Origin: Rhodopseudomonas julia
GTDB lineage: Bacteria; Pseudomonadota; Alphaproteobacteria; Rhizobiales; Afifellaceae
Direction: 5' to 3'
DNA: 64,000 bases
NCBI RefSeq assembly: GCF_030813515.1
Contig: NZ_JAUSUK010000001.1
Coordinates: forward strand, 1,364,001-1,428,000
A program made the position numbers and the translations under genes. Under the pieces are notes generated by a model. The model did no database searches. It was not told where the DNA came from and was given only the letters and a program-made list of their open reading frames with translations. This document shows, in pieces, positions 47,404-57,227 of the stretch. The stretch's first letter is position 1; every line of letters starts with the position of its first letter.

Positions 47404-49893
47404 TCAGGCGGCGTCCTCCCCGACCAGAATCTCACGCTTTCCGGCGTGGTTGGCCGCGCTGATCAGACCTTCGTTTTCCATGCGTTCGATAATCGAAGCA
47501 GCGCGATTGTAGCCGATCGAAAGACGCCTCTGCACATAGCTGGTCGACGCCTTGCGGTCGCGCAAGACGATGGCGACCGCCTTGTCGTAGATATCGTTGG
47601 AATCGTCGGAGCCGGCGAGCGCGTCCCAACCCGTTTCGCCTTCCACTTCCTCGTCGGTGATGGCATCGCGGTAATCTGGGACACCCTGTCCCTTCAGATG
47701 GGCCACCACTTCTTCCACCTCCTCGTCGCTGACGAAGGGGCCGTGCACGCGTTGAATGCGTCCCCCGCCCGCCATGAAGAGCATGTCACCCTGGCCGAGG
47801 AGCTGTTCGGCGCCCTGTTCGCCGAGGATGGTGCGCGAATCGATCTTCGAGGTCACCTGGAAGGAGACGCGGGTCGGGAAGTTCGCCTTGATCGTGCCGG
47901 TGATGACGTCGACCGACGGGCGCTGCGTTGCCATGATGACGTGGATGCCGGCGGCGCGCGCCATCTGGGCCAGCCGCTGCACGGCACCCTCGATCTCCTT
48001 GCCTGCCACGATCATCAGATCGGCCATCTCGTCGATAATGACGACGATATAGGGCATCGGCTCGAGCTCGAGCTCCTCGGTCTCGAAGATCGCCTCGCCC
48101 GAATCGTGGTCGAAGCCGGTCTGCACGGTGCGGCGAATCACTTCGCCCTTCTTCTTTGCCGTGGCGATGCGCTGGTTGAAGCCGTCGATGTTGCGGACGC
48201 CCACCTTCGACATCTGCTTGTAGCGCTCTTCCATCTCGCGGACGGTCCATTTGAGCGCGACGACCGCCTTCTTCGGATCGGTGACGACGGGGGTGAGAAG
48301 GTGCGGGACGCCGTCATAGACGGAGAGTTCCAGCATTTTTGGGTCGATCAGGATGAGGCGGCACTGCTCGGGCGTCAGCCGGTAGAGGATCGACAGGATC
48401 ATCGTGTTGATCGACACCGATTTACCGGAGCCGGTGGTGCCGGCGACGAGCAGGTGGGGCATCTTGGCGAGATCGGTGATGACGGGTTCGCCGCCGATCG
48501 TCTTGCCGAGCGCGAGCGCCAGGCGAGCGCGGCTCTTCTCAAAGTCGACCGAGCCCAAGATCTCTTTCAGCAACACCATCTCGCGGCGTGCATTCGGCAG
48601 CTCGATGCCGATGACATTGCGCCCGGGAACGACTGCGACACGGGCCGCAATCGCGCTCATGGAGCGGGCGATATCGTCGGCGAGACCGATGACACGCGAG
48701 GATTTGATGCCGGGGGCGGGCTCCAGCTCGTAAAGCGTAACGACCGGGCCGGGACGGACATTGATGATCTCGCCGCGTACGCCGAAATCTTCCAGGACGC
48801 CTTCCAAAGCGCGGGCATTTTTTTCCAACGCTGCAGGATCGTGATTGAGGCTGCCCTTGGGGTCCGGATCGGTGAGCATGTGCAGGGGCGGATGCTCGTA
48901 ACTGTCTGAGGGCAGGAGCGAAGGCTGCGATTCGCGCTTGGCGCGGCGGCTCGGCTTCAGCTTCGGCGCCGGCGCGGTGACGAGCGAGGAGGGCTGGGCT
49001 TCCTCGTAGGCCTCCTCGTTGTCGTAGTCTTCGTCCTCATAGGCGTCGAACTGCGTGTCGGTTGCGGCAAGCGAGGGTTCGTGGCGCGTTCCGGCGATGG
49101 TGGCGGGGCGCTCCGAGCGCTCCATGGCTGCGCGCACGGCGCGGTGGGAACCGCGACGCAGGCCGCGGCTCACCGCCGAAAGCGCGGAAAAGCCGTGGTG
49201 CATGACGAAGCCTGCAACAACGGACAGGCCGCCGCGCGGAGCCTCCTCATCGGAGAGGTCGATGTCGTCGTCGTCGTCTTCATCGAGATTGGCGGTGGTG
49301 TTCATCGGCGCATGCGCCGCGTCGCCGATCGGATGCGACCTCGCGGCTGCAAAGAGAAGACCGAGGCCGATGCCGGTCGCCAGGACGCCAATTGCGGCAC
49401 GCATGCCGATGACGAGTGGGTCGCCGAAAATCCAAGTCGGCAGACGCAGCATGATATCGCCGATGGCACCGCCGAGGCCGATTGGGAGAGGCCACGATTG
49501 CGGCACCGGCAGGCAGGCGAGCGCGAGGGCGGTGACGGCCGTTCCTACGAGCCAGAAGCCGAGTTGCTGGAATGGCTGGGCGGGGACGCGCATGCGCAGG
49601 AGTGCCAGCGCCAGGAGCGCCGGCGGCAGGAGGAGCGCGATGATGCCGAGCCCGAAGAACTGCAGGGCGAGGTCGGCGAAGTTCGCCCCCCATGCCCCGA
49701 GGAGATTGCCGACAGGCGCGTCGGTGATGTTCGACAGGCTCGGGTCGGCGACCTTCCAGGTGGCCAGAGAAAGCACCATCATCGCCAGCAAGAGGAAGAG
49801 CACGAAGCCTCCCAGCTGCACGATGCGCCGAACCGCCATGCGACGGAGGGCATAGGTGGAATGGAAAAACTCGCTGCTTGCGCCGAAGGCCAT
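47404..49893 (-). CDS. ftsK: DNA translocase FtsK
   Basis: FtsK couples division to chromosome dimer resolution at dif. The 829-residue protein has four N-terminal membrane segments (residues 20-45, 70-95, 108-125, 155-185) and an acidic linker (LDEDDDDDIDLSDEE). The motor has Walker A GTTGSGKS and Walker B VVIIDEMADL, and the C-terminal winged-helix gamma domain reads ASTSYVQRRLSIGYNRAASIIERME and binds KOPS. lolA follows downstream. A CtrA-type box lies 55 bp upstream. Confidence 0.96.
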   Translation of the reverse strand: MAFGASSEFFHSTYALRRMAVRRIVQLGGFVLFLLLAMMVLSLATWKVADPSLSNITDAPVGNLLGAWGANFADLALQFFGLGIIALLLPPALLALALLRMRVPAQPFQQLGFWLVGTAVTALALACLPVPQSWPLPIGLGGAIGDIMLRLPTWIFGDPLVIGMRAAIGVLATGIGLGLLFAAARSHPIGDAAHAPMNTTANLDEDDDDDIDLSDEEAPRGGLSVVAGFVMHHGFSALSAVSRGLRRGSHRAVRAAMERSERPATIAGTRHEPSLAATDTQFDAYEDEDYDNEEAYEEAQPSSLVTAPAPKLKPSRRAKRESQPSLLPSDSYEHPPLHMLTDPDPKGSLNHDPAALEKNARALEGVLEDFGVRGEIINVRPGPVVTLYELEPAPGIKSSRVIGLADDIARSMSAIAARVAVVPGRNVIGIELPNARREMVLLKEILGSVDFEKSRARLALALGKTIGGEPVITDLAKMPHLLVAGTTGSGKSVSINTMILSILYRLTPEQCRLILIDPKMLELSVYDGVPHLLTPVVTDPKKAVVALKWTVREMEERYKQMSKVGVRNIDGFNQRIATAKKKGEVIRRTVQTGFDHDSGEAIFETEELELEPMPYIVVIIDEMADLMIVAGKEIEGAVQRLAQMARAAGIHVIMATQRPSVDVITGTIKANFPTRVSFQVTSKIDSRTILGEQGAEQLLGQGDMLFMAGGGRIQRVHGPFVSDEEVEEVVAHLKGQGVPDYRDAITDEEVEGETGWDALAGSDDSNDIYDKAVAIVLRDRKASTSYVQRRLSIGYNRAASIIERMENEGLISAANHAGKREILVGEDAA

Positions 49894-49947
49894 GGGAGAT
49901 CGTTCGTCCCTGCGTTGGTGGACTTCCGCGACAATAGGCGGGGTGGG

Positions 49948-49962
49948 TTAAACGCTTGTTAA
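49948..49962 (-). promoter_or_regulatory. CtrA-type box upstream of ftsK
   Basis: TTAAACGCTTGTTAA is an exact TTAA-N7-TTAA, and both strands continue with C (TTAAC), the preferred CtrA extension. It ends 55 bp before the ftsK start, in the ftsK-amtB gap. Direct CtrA control of ftsK would fit cell-cycle timing of division. Confidence 0.6.
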
Positions 49963-49985
49963 CCAGAGCAGTCGTGAGCGTAGCA

Positions 49986-50020
49986 CAAACGAAAACGGCC
50001 CGGGCGTGACGCCCGGGCCG
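49986..50020 (-). terminator. Rho-independent terminator after amtB (first copy)
   Basis: A perfect 11-bp stem CGGCCCGGGCG / CGCCCGGGCCG (49996-50006, 50010-50020) with a 3-nt loop is followed on the minus strand by TTTTCGTTTG. It lies 25 bp after the amtB stop. Confidence 0.9.
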
Positions 50021-50045
50021 CATCGCAGAGAGCTTCGTGTGGAAT

Positions 50046-51398
50046 TTAGACGCGCTGCGAGCCGACGCCGAATTCCGGATAGGCTTCGACACCGATTTCC
50101 ACCGCGTCGAGACCCAGAGCCTCTTCTTCCTCGCTGACCCGGAGGCCGACGGTGAATTTGAGGAGGAGCCAGATGATGGTGCTGACGACGACACAGAAGA
50201 CGCCGATCGAGGCGATGCCGATCGCCTGGGTGACGTAGTTCGTGTCGGCATTCGACAACGGCACAATGATCGTGCCCCAGATGCCGGCGACGAGGTGAAC
50301 CGGAATGGCACCCACGACGTCGTCGATCTTCAGCTTGTCGAGAAGCGGCACGACCAGAACCACGATGAGGCCACCGACGGCACCGACGAAGAGAGCAGTC
50401 GGCACGGAGGGGGCGAGCGGTTCGGCGGTGATCGACACGAGACCGGCGAGGGCACCGTTGAGGGCCATCGTCACGTCGACCTTCTTGTAGACGAGCTGGG
50501 TCAGGATCATCGCCACCACGACGCCGGAAGCGGCGGCGAGGTTGGTGTTGACGAAGATGCGCGAGATTGCGGAGGCGTTCTCGAAGCCGTCAAGGGCGAG
50601 CTGGGAGCCGCCGTTGAAGCCGAACCAGCCGAGCCAGAGGATGAAGGTGCCGAGCGTGGCGAGCGGGATCGAGGAGCCGGGGAAGGGGTGCACGGAGCCG
50701 TTCGGACCGAACTTGCCGCGACGGGCGCCCAGAATGATCGCTCCGGTCAGGGCACACCAGCCGCCGACGGAGTGGACGAGCGTGGAACCCGCAAAGTCGG
50801 AGAAGCCCATCTCCGAAAGCCAGCCGCCGCCCCACTGCCAGGAGCCGGTGATCGGATAGATGATGCCGGTCAGGATCACGGTGAAGATCATGAACGGCCA
50901 GAGCTTGATGCGCTCGGCGAGCGTGCCGGAGACGATGGAGGCTGCGGTGGCACAGAACACCATCTGGAAGAACCAGTCGGACGCGGCCGCATAGTCGCCG
51001 CTCGTCTCACTGGCAGGATCCGGGATCGCCTTCGGGATCGGGACGCCGAAATAGCCACCGTCCACGTTCATGTACATGAGGTTGTAGCCGATGACCCAGA
51101 ACATCAGGCCCGCGACCGAGTAGAGGCCGATGTTCTTGAGGCACTGCATGGAGACGTTCTTGGAGCGCACGAGCCCCGCCTCCAGCATGGCGAAGCCCGC
51201 CGCCATCCACATCACGAGGAAACCCGTGACGAGGAAGGAAAACGTGTTGAAGGTGAATGCGATAGCAGCCGCATCGGCGGCCGGAGCAGCCTCGGCCGCA
51301 GGCGCTGCAGCGTCTTGTGCCAAGGCCGGCTGCACGGCGGCGATAGCGGCAATGGCCGCAATCGCCGGCACGGCCATAAGCCAGTGTTTGTTCTTCAT
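50046..51398 (-). CDS. amtB: Ammonium transporter AmtB, copy 1 (450 aa)
   Basis: Trimeric channel for NH4+/NH3. The precursor has signal-like MKNKHWLMAVPAIAAIAAIA ending at ALAQ, an Ala-rich linker and eleven membrane helices. The pore His pair lies in GSTLVHSVGG and AIPVHLVAGIWG. The family signature NTFSFLVTGFLVMWMAAGF at the start and a longer, more divergent body set it apart from copy 2. It is co-transcribed behind glnK (35 bp), so GlnK likely gates it. Confidence 0.93.
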   Translation of the reverse strand: MKNKHWLMAVPAIAAIAAIAAVQPALAQDAAAPAAEAAPAADAAAIAFTFNTFSFLVTGFLVMWMAAGFAMLEAGLVRSKNVSMQCLKNIGLYSVAGLMFWVIGYNLMYMNVDGGYFGVPIPKAIPDPASETSGDYAAASDWFFQMVFCATAASIVSGTLAERIKLWPFMIFTVILTGIIYPITGSWQWGGGWLSEMGFSDFAGSTLVHSVGGWCALTGAIILGARRGKFGPNGSVHPFPGSSIPLATLGTFILWLGWFGFNGGSQLALDGFENASAISRIFVNTNLAAASGVVVAMILTQLVYKKVDVTMALNGALAGLVSITAEPLAPSVPTALFVGAVGGLIVVLVVPLLDKLKIDDVVGAIPVHLVAGIWGTIIVPLSNADTNYVTQAIGIASIGVFCVVVSTIIWLLLKFTVGLRVSEEEEALGLDAVEIGVEAYPEFGVGSQRV

Positions 51399-51433
51399 GA
51401 AGTGTCCCTCTCTCCCGTTCTCCGACGTCATTG

Positions 51434-51844
<411 letters not shown>

Positions 51845-51859
51845 TTACGGGGCCTTCTC

Positions 51860-51876
51860 TACAAGCCGCGTGCCAG
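51860..51876 (-). promoter_or_regulatory. Sigma-54-like promoter of glnK-amtB copy 1
   Basis: On the minus strand CTGGCACGCGGCTTGTA fits the -24/-12 consensus YTGGCACGRNNNTTGCW with an exact TGGCACG and correct spacing; the -12 element is TTGT instead of TTGC. It is about 90 bp before the glnK start, in a 361-bp gap (51773-52133) that otherwise holds only the terminator of the next operon. RpoN/NtrC control is usual for glnK-amtB. Confidence 0.45.
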
Positions 51877-52076
51877 AATCGGGAACAATTTGCTAAGTGC
51901 CGTGAGTCACTTACGGATTCCCCGCAGCCTAGAGCGGCTCGCATGGCGCGGCGCGAAAATTGCCTAGGAGATGTGCAGAATCGCAGCTTTGCCCAAAGTT
52001 GCGCCAGCGAATACGGCAGGAGGGCGGCGTAAAGTGGGCCGAAGAGAGTACTGAGACGAGGCTCTTCCCCATGGGC

Positions 52077-52106
52077 AAAATAAAACCCGGCCGCAGCGCG
52101 GCCGGG
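52077..52106 (-). terminator. Rho-independent terminator after amtB (second copy)
   Basis: CCCGGCCGC / GCGGCCGGG (52086-52094, 52098-52106) is a perfect 9-bp stem with an AGC loop, followed on the minus strand by TTTTATTTT. It lies 27 bp beyond the amtB stop. Confidence 0.9.
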
Positions 52107-52133
52107 CCGTCATAGCATCTCTGATGCGGGTGG

Positions 52134-53441
52134 CTATTGAACCACTTCGCCGTGGAGATTGACGTCGAGACCCTCGGTTTCGACTTCCGGGGAGACGCGT
52201 GTGCCGACCGTGATATCGATGACTTTCAAGATCACGAACGAGCAGATGGCCGTCCAGGCGATCGTCGCGCCGATGCCGTAGATCTGCGTCATCACCTGGC
52301 CGGCATTGCCTTCAATGAGGCCAGGTGTGCCACCGATCGCCTCGCGCGCGAAGACGCCGGTCAGAAGGGCTCCGACGATACCGCCGACGGCGTGCACACC
52401 GAAGGCGTCGAGCGAATCGTCATAGCCGAGCATCGGCTTCAGCCACACCACCGCCCACAGACAGACGAGGCCGGCGGCAGCGCCGATGATGAGAGCCCCC
52501 GTCGGATCGACGAAGCCCGAGGCCGGCGTGATGGCGACGAGGCCGGCGACGGCGCCGGAGATGATGCCGAGAACGCTCGGCTTGCCGCGCACAGCCCATT
52601 CGCCGAACATCCAGGCGAGGGCGGCGGTTGCCGTCGCGATCTGTGTCACGGCCATGGCCATGCCGGCGGTGCCGTTGGCGGCAAGCGCGGAGCCCGCGTT
52701 GAAGCCGAACCAGCCGACCCACAGGAGCGAGGCGCCGATGATCGACAGGACGAGGTTGTGCGGTGCCATGTTTTCGGAGCCGAAGCCGCGGCGCTTGCCG
52801 AGAACGAGGGCGGCCACGAGACCGGCGACACCGGCATTTATGTGGACGACCGTGCCGCCTGCGAAGTCGAGCACGCCCGCATTGGCGAGGAAGCCGCCGC
52901 CCCAGACCCAGTGCGTGATGGGGGCATAAACGATCAGACTCCAAAGGCCGATGAACCACAGCATGGCCGAGAACTTCATGCGATCGGCGAAGGCGCCGGT
53001 GATGAGAGCCGGCGTGATGATGGCGAAGGTCATCTGGAAGGTCATGAAGACCGTCTCGGGGATGGTGCCGGTCAGAGCGTCACTGCCGACGCCCGCCAGA
53101 AGCATCTTCGAGAGGCCGCCGACATAGGCGTTGAAGGCGCCGCCGTCGGTGAAGGCCAGCGAATAGCCGCACACCATCCAAAGAACCGTCGCCAGGCAAC
53201 AGATGGCGAAACTCTGCATGGCGGTCGCCAGAACGTTCTTCTTACGCACCATGCCGCCGTAAAACAGGGCGAGTCCCGGTATGGTCATCATCAGCACGAG
53301 TGCGGTCGATGTCAGCATCCAGGCGGTGTCACCGCTGTCGAGGGCCGGCTCGGTCGCGTCCTGTGCCCAGCTCGGCTCAGCACCGAGCAGGGCAAAGGCG
53401 CCGATCAGCCCCGCCCCCCATAAAATTCCCCGCTTGTTCAT
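52134..53441 (-). CDS. amtB: Ammonium transporter AmtB, copy 2 (435 aa)
   Basis: This is the canonical proteobacterial AmtB type. It has signal MNKRGILWGAGLIGAFALLG ending at WAQ, the Phe gate region, GGTVVHINAGVAGL and DAFGVHAVGGIVGA with the pore His pair, and the signature DFAGGTVVHINAG. It has eleven predicted membrane helices. It follows its own glnK by 32 bp. Confidence 0.95.
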   Translation of the reverse strand: MNKRGILWGAGLIGAFALLGAEPSWAQDATEPALDSGDTAWMLTSTALVLMMTIPGLALFYGGMVRKKNVLATAMQSFAICCLATVLWMVCGYSLAFTDGGAFNAYVGGLSKMLLAGVGSDALTGTIPETVFMTFQMTFAIITPALITGAFADRMKFSAMLWFIGLWSLIVYAPITHWVWGGGFLANAGVLDFAGGTVVHINAGVAGLVAALVLGKRRGFGSENMAPHNLVLSIIGASLLWVGWFGFNAGSALAANGTAGMAMAVTQIATATAALAWMFGEWAVRGKPSVLGIISGAVAGLVAITPASGFVDPTGALIIGAAAGLVCLWAVVWLKPMLGYDDSLDAFGVHAVGGIVGALLTGVFAREAIGGTPGLIEGNAGQVMTQIYGIGATIAWTAICSFVILKVIDITVGTRVSPEVETEGLDVNLHGEVVQ

Positions 53442-53473
53442 TGACTGTCCTCTCTCCCAAAAGCCTGTTGCCG

Positions 53474-54013
<540 letters not shown>

Positions 54014-54032
54014 TCAATTGCCTAAAAAATCG

Positions 54033-54905
54033 TCACCCTTTTCGCGGGCGTGGCCGGATGAGGCCTTCTTGGGCAACGGAGGCCACGAGCGTGCCGTCTC
54101 GCGTGTAGATCGCGCCGAGCGACAGGCCGCGGGCGGAGGAGGCCGACGGGCTCGTCTGCGTGTAGAGAAGCCAGTTGGTGGCGTCGAAGGGGCGATGGAA
54201 CCACATTGCGTGGTCGAGGCTTGCCACCTGCATGTCGAGCGAGAAAACCGAACGGCCGTGCGGAAAAAGTGCCGTATCGAGGAGCGTCATATCAGAAGCG
54301 TAAGCGAGGGCGCATTTGTGCAGGGCGCTGATGGCCGGCATCGGGCCGTTGGCGCGGAACCACACGTCCTGGCGCGGAGGCAGGGCGCGCCGTGCCACGT
54401 AATGATCGAGATCGACGGGACGGAACTCGATCGGGCGCTCGCGGCTCCAATAGGCTTTGACCGCGTCCGGCGCCTGGCTCTTCATCACCAGCTCTTTGAA
54501 CTCTGCCTCCGACATCAAATCCTCAGGGGCCGGAACGTCCGGCATGGGGCGCTGATGCTCGAAGCCGCCTTCTTCCTTTTGGAACGAGGCCGACATGGTG
54601 AAGATCGCTTCGCCATGCTGCACGGCGATGACGTTGCGGGTCAGAAAGCTCGATCCGTCCCGGATGCGGTCCACCTCGTAGATGATCGGCACCGTCGGAT
54701 CGCCGGGGCGCAGGAAATAGCCGTGCAGCGAATGGGCGTGTCGGTCGAGAGGTGCGGTGCGGGTGGCCGCGACCAGGGCCTGGCCGATCACCTGACCCCC
54801 GAAGACGCGTTGCCAGCCCACCTGCGGGCTGCGGCCCCTAAAGAGGTTGTGCTCCAGCGTCTCCAGGTCGAGAATGTCGAGCAAGGTTTGAATTCCGTCC
54901 GTCAT
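54033..54905 (-). CDS. tesB: Acyl-CoA thioesterase II
   Basis: TesB hydrolyses medium- and long-chain acyl-CoA with a double hot-dog fold. The 290-residue protein from the ATG 54905 begins MTDGIQTLLDILDLETLEHN. It has GGQVIGQALVAA, HSLHGYFLRPGD and the second hot-dog with SLDHAMWFHRPF; the catalytic Asp/Thr/Gln triad region is conserved. It is divergent from the hydroxylase gene. Confidence 0.93.
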   Translation of the reverse strand: MTDGIQTLLDILDLETLEHNLFRGRSPQVGWQRVFGGQVIGQALVAATRTAPLDRHAHSLHGYFLRPGDPTVPIIYEVDRIRDGSSFLTRNVIAVQHGEAIFTMSASFQKEEGGFEHQRPMPDVPAPEDLMSEAEFKELVMKSQAPDAVKAYWSRERPIEFRPVDLDHYVARRALPPRQDVWFRANGPMPAISALHKCALAYASDMTLLDTALFPHGRSVFSLDMQVASLDHAMWFHRPFDATNWLLYTQTSPSASSARGLSLGAIYTRDGTLVASVAQEGLIRPRPRKG

Positions 54906-55058
54906 GTTGATGAACCCGGAGCATAATCCTAAGGCGGGATCGGCAGAGCCGAAGCGGGCGCAACCGTTGTCGCGCGGCGCCTGGAAGTCAAGCAGGGCGG
55001 AAAGCTGAACAGGGATGACGGCCTGGTCGCCGTCCATAAACGGAAGAAGAGGGCGAGA

Positions 55059-56285
55059 ATGGCGGACAGCAAGCGTGCGGATGTGGTGATTGCGGGTGGC
55101 GGATCGGCCGGCCTTACGGCGGCGCTTGCCATCAAGCGCGGCGCGCCGGACCTCGACGTCATGCTCATCGATGCGGCCGGGGCAAAACCTGCGGGCGCCG
55201 ATCAAAGGGCTTCAGCCATCGCGGCGGCAGCCAAGCGCATGCTCGATACGCTCAATGTCTGGGAGCGCGTGGCCGACGAGGCGCAGCCGATCAACGCCAT
55301 GGAGATCACCGACAGCGCCACCGGCGATGCCGTGCGGCCGATCTTCCTGACTTTTCAGGAACCTCTCTCCGACGGCGAACCCTTCGCCCATATGGTGCCG
55401 AACGGTGTTTTGACCGAGGCTCTTAAGGACGCGAGCACTGCTGCGGGCATCGAAATCGGCGCCCCGGAAACCGTGCGCGATTTCAGCGTCGAGGGAAGCT
55501 CGGTTAAGCTCTCTCTCGGTTCTGGCGGCAGCGTCGATGCGCGCCTTCTGGTCGCTGCAGACGGCGTGCGTTCGGGACTGCGCGGCAAAGCCGGCATCGC
55601 CACCGTCTCCTGGCGCTACAAGCAGATGGCGATCGTGGTCACGGTCGCGCATGAGCGGCCGCATCATGGCGTCGCGCGCGAGCATTTTCTCCCCTCAGGC
55701 CCCTTTGCCATTCTGCCGCTCAAAGGCAATCGTTCCTCGCTCGTGTGGACGGAACGCGAAGCCGACGCCAAAAAGCTTCTCGCCGAAGACGAGTTCGTTT
55801 TTCAGATCGAGTTGGAGCGGCGCTTCGGCCACCATCTCGGCGAGCTCTCTCTCGACGGGCCGCGCCAGGGATACCCGCTCGGGCTCACGCTGGCGCGCGA
55901 TTTCGTGCGTCCGCATTTCGCGCTTCTCGGCGATGCGGCGCATGGCATCCATCCCGTTGCCGGCCAGGGGCTCAATCTCGGTTTTCGGGATGCGGCGGCG
56001 CTTGCGGAGATCGTCGTCGACGCCAATCGCCTCGGTCTCGATATCGGTCATATCGAGACCTTGAAGCGCTATGAACAATGGCGGCGTTTCGACAGCTGGC
56101 AGATGGGCGTGACGACAGACGTCCTCAACCGGCTCTTCTCCAAGGAAAACAAGATGCTGCGGACGGCCCGCTCGGTCGGCCTCGGGATCGTCGATCGTCT
56201 GCCCTTCCTGAAGCAGAACTTCATCAAGGAGGCGGCGGGTCTCGGCGGCGAGCTACCCCGGCTGATGCGCGGCGAGGCGCTTTAG
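55059..56285 (+). CDS. FAD-dependent ubiquinone-biosynthesis hydroxylase (UbiH/UbiF type)
   Basis: The 408-residue flavoprotein hydroxylates the ubiquinone ring in family members. It has the GxGxxG loop VVIAGGGSAGLTAAL near residues 9-23, the DG motif LLVAADGVRSGLR and the UbiH signature GDAAHGIHPVAGQGLNLGFRD. Alphaproteobacteria often use broad-range variants (UbiL or UbiM) in place of separate UbiH/F/I, so the hydroxylated position is left open. Confidence 0.88.
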   Translation: MADSKRADVVIAGGGSAGLTAALAIKRGAPDLDVMLIDAAGAKPAGADQRASAIAAAAKRMLDTLNVWERVADEAQPINAMEITDSATGDAVRPIFLTFQEPLSDGEPFAHMVPNGVLTEALKDASTAAGIEIGAPETVRDFSVEGSSVKLSLGSGGSVDARLLVAADGVRSGLRGKAGIATVSWRYKQMAIVVTVAHERPHHGVAREHFLPSGPFAILPLKGNRSSLVWTEREADAKKLLAEDEFVFQIELERRFGHHLGELSLDGPRQGYPLGLTLARDFVRPHFALLGDAAHGIHPVAGQGLNLGFRDAAALAEIVVDANRLGLDIGHIETLKRYEQWRRFDSWQMGVTTDVLNRLFSKENKMLRTARSVGLGIVDRLPFLKQNFIKEAAGLGGELPRLMRGEAL

Positions 56286-56299
56286 CGCGGGGGAACGCG

Positions 56300-56953
56300 C
56301 TAAAAGCCTGTCGTTCGTCTCGGCTCGGCAGGGAGCGGGGCTCCCGCTCTCTCGGAGATGTGTCCGGTACGGCTTTGGCGTGCGGTCTCGCCAAAAAGCT
56401 CACGCATGTCCTGAAGCGCCTGCCTGAGCGGCGCCTCGTCGCGCCGCGCTTCGGCGAGCGCGATGCCGCCCTGCCAGAGAATCAGGGCTTTGGCTGCAGA
56501 TGCCTGAGCCTCGGCCGGTCTCGCGCCGATCCGTCTAAGCTCATTTGCGAGCCAGGCCTCAAGATGGGCGAGGATTGCGGCGGCCAGTGCCGATGCCTCA
56601 GGAGCCGGCTCGCGCAACTCTGCGGAGGCTCTGCGGATCGGACAGCCGCGCTCGGTACGTGTCGCCACCGAATGCGACAGGAGATCGACGAGGGCGGCGA
56701 GCCGCATTTCGGGGGCCTCCGCCGCTGCGGCGATCTCCTCGAGCGCTGCCTGCATCTGCTCGGCCATGATGGCGGCGACCGCTTCGGCAAGAGCCGCCTT
56801 GGAGCGAAAATAATAATAGATGTTGCCGAGGGGAACGCCCGCCGCCGCTCCGATCTCCGCCAGCGAAGTCGCCGCAAAACCTTTCTGCCAGAAAAGATCG
56901 GCGGCCGCGTTTACGAGCCGCTCGCGGCTTTCCGCGCCGCGTTTTTTTGCCAC
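56300..56953 (-). CDS. TetR-family transcriptional regulator
   Basis: The 217-residue repressor-type protein has the N-terminal TetR helix-turn-helix RERLVNAAADLFWQKGFAATSLAEIGAAAGVPLGNIYYYFRSKAALAEAV and an Ala-rich helical ligand-binding domain. The GCPIRR segment is typical of the TetR_C group near AcrR/YxaF. It is convergent with the hydroxylase gene and upstream of no obvious target, so its ligand and targets are unknown. Confidence 0.9.
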   Translation of the reverse strand: MAKKRGAESRERLVNAAADLFWQKGFAATSLAEIGAAAGVPLGNIYYYFRSKAALAEAVAAIMAEQMQAALEEIAAAAEAPEMRLAALVDLLSHSVATRTERGCPIRRASAELREPAPEASALAAAILAHLEAWLANELRRIGARPAEAQASAAKALILWQGGIALAEARRDEAPLRQALQDMRELFGETARQSRTGHISERAGAPLPAEPRRTTGF

Positions 56954-56973
56954 CTGTGCCCCCCTGCTTCGGC

Positions 56974-57195
56974 CTAGTCTTCCAGGCGACGGGCCTCTTC
57001 TTCAAGCAGAATCGGAATGCCGTCGCGGATCGGGTAGGCGAGCCTGGCGGCGCGGCTGACGAGCTCCTGTCGCTCGCGATCGTATTCGAGCGTCGTACGT
57101 GTCACCGGGCAGACGAGGATTTCCAAGAGCTTCGGATCGACTTGACGCTGATTTGACGTTTCATCCGATGTGACGGTGGTGTCCTCGCGCGTCAT
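56974..57195 (-). CDS. Trm112/UPF0434-family small protein
   Basis: The 73-residue protein has [24 protein letters not shown]...[27 protein letters not shown], the Trm112-like pattern. Only one of the usual zinc cysteines is left (CPVT), so it probably does not bind zinc. Eukaryotic Trm112 activates methyltransferases; bacterial YcaR-type members have no settled role. The start at 57195 follows a perfect aggaggacagg. Confidence 0.85.
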   Translation of the reverse strand: MTREDTTVTSDETSNQRQVDPKLLEILVCPVTRTTLEYDRERQELVSRAARLAYPIRDGIPILLEEEARRLED

Positions 57196-57227
57196 CCTGT
57201 CCTCCTGCATGTCCCAGTCTCAGCCGA

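Noticed and set aside
47389-48909. Long plus-strand open frame (506 codons) opposite ftsK
   Set aside because: Its translation is low-complexity (Asp/His/Arg/Leu-rich) and mirrors the codon structure of ftsK; a high-GC antisense artefact.
52137-53423. Plus-strand open frame of 428 codons opposite the second amtB
   Set aside because: Lies wholly within amtB with biased composition and no family resemblance.
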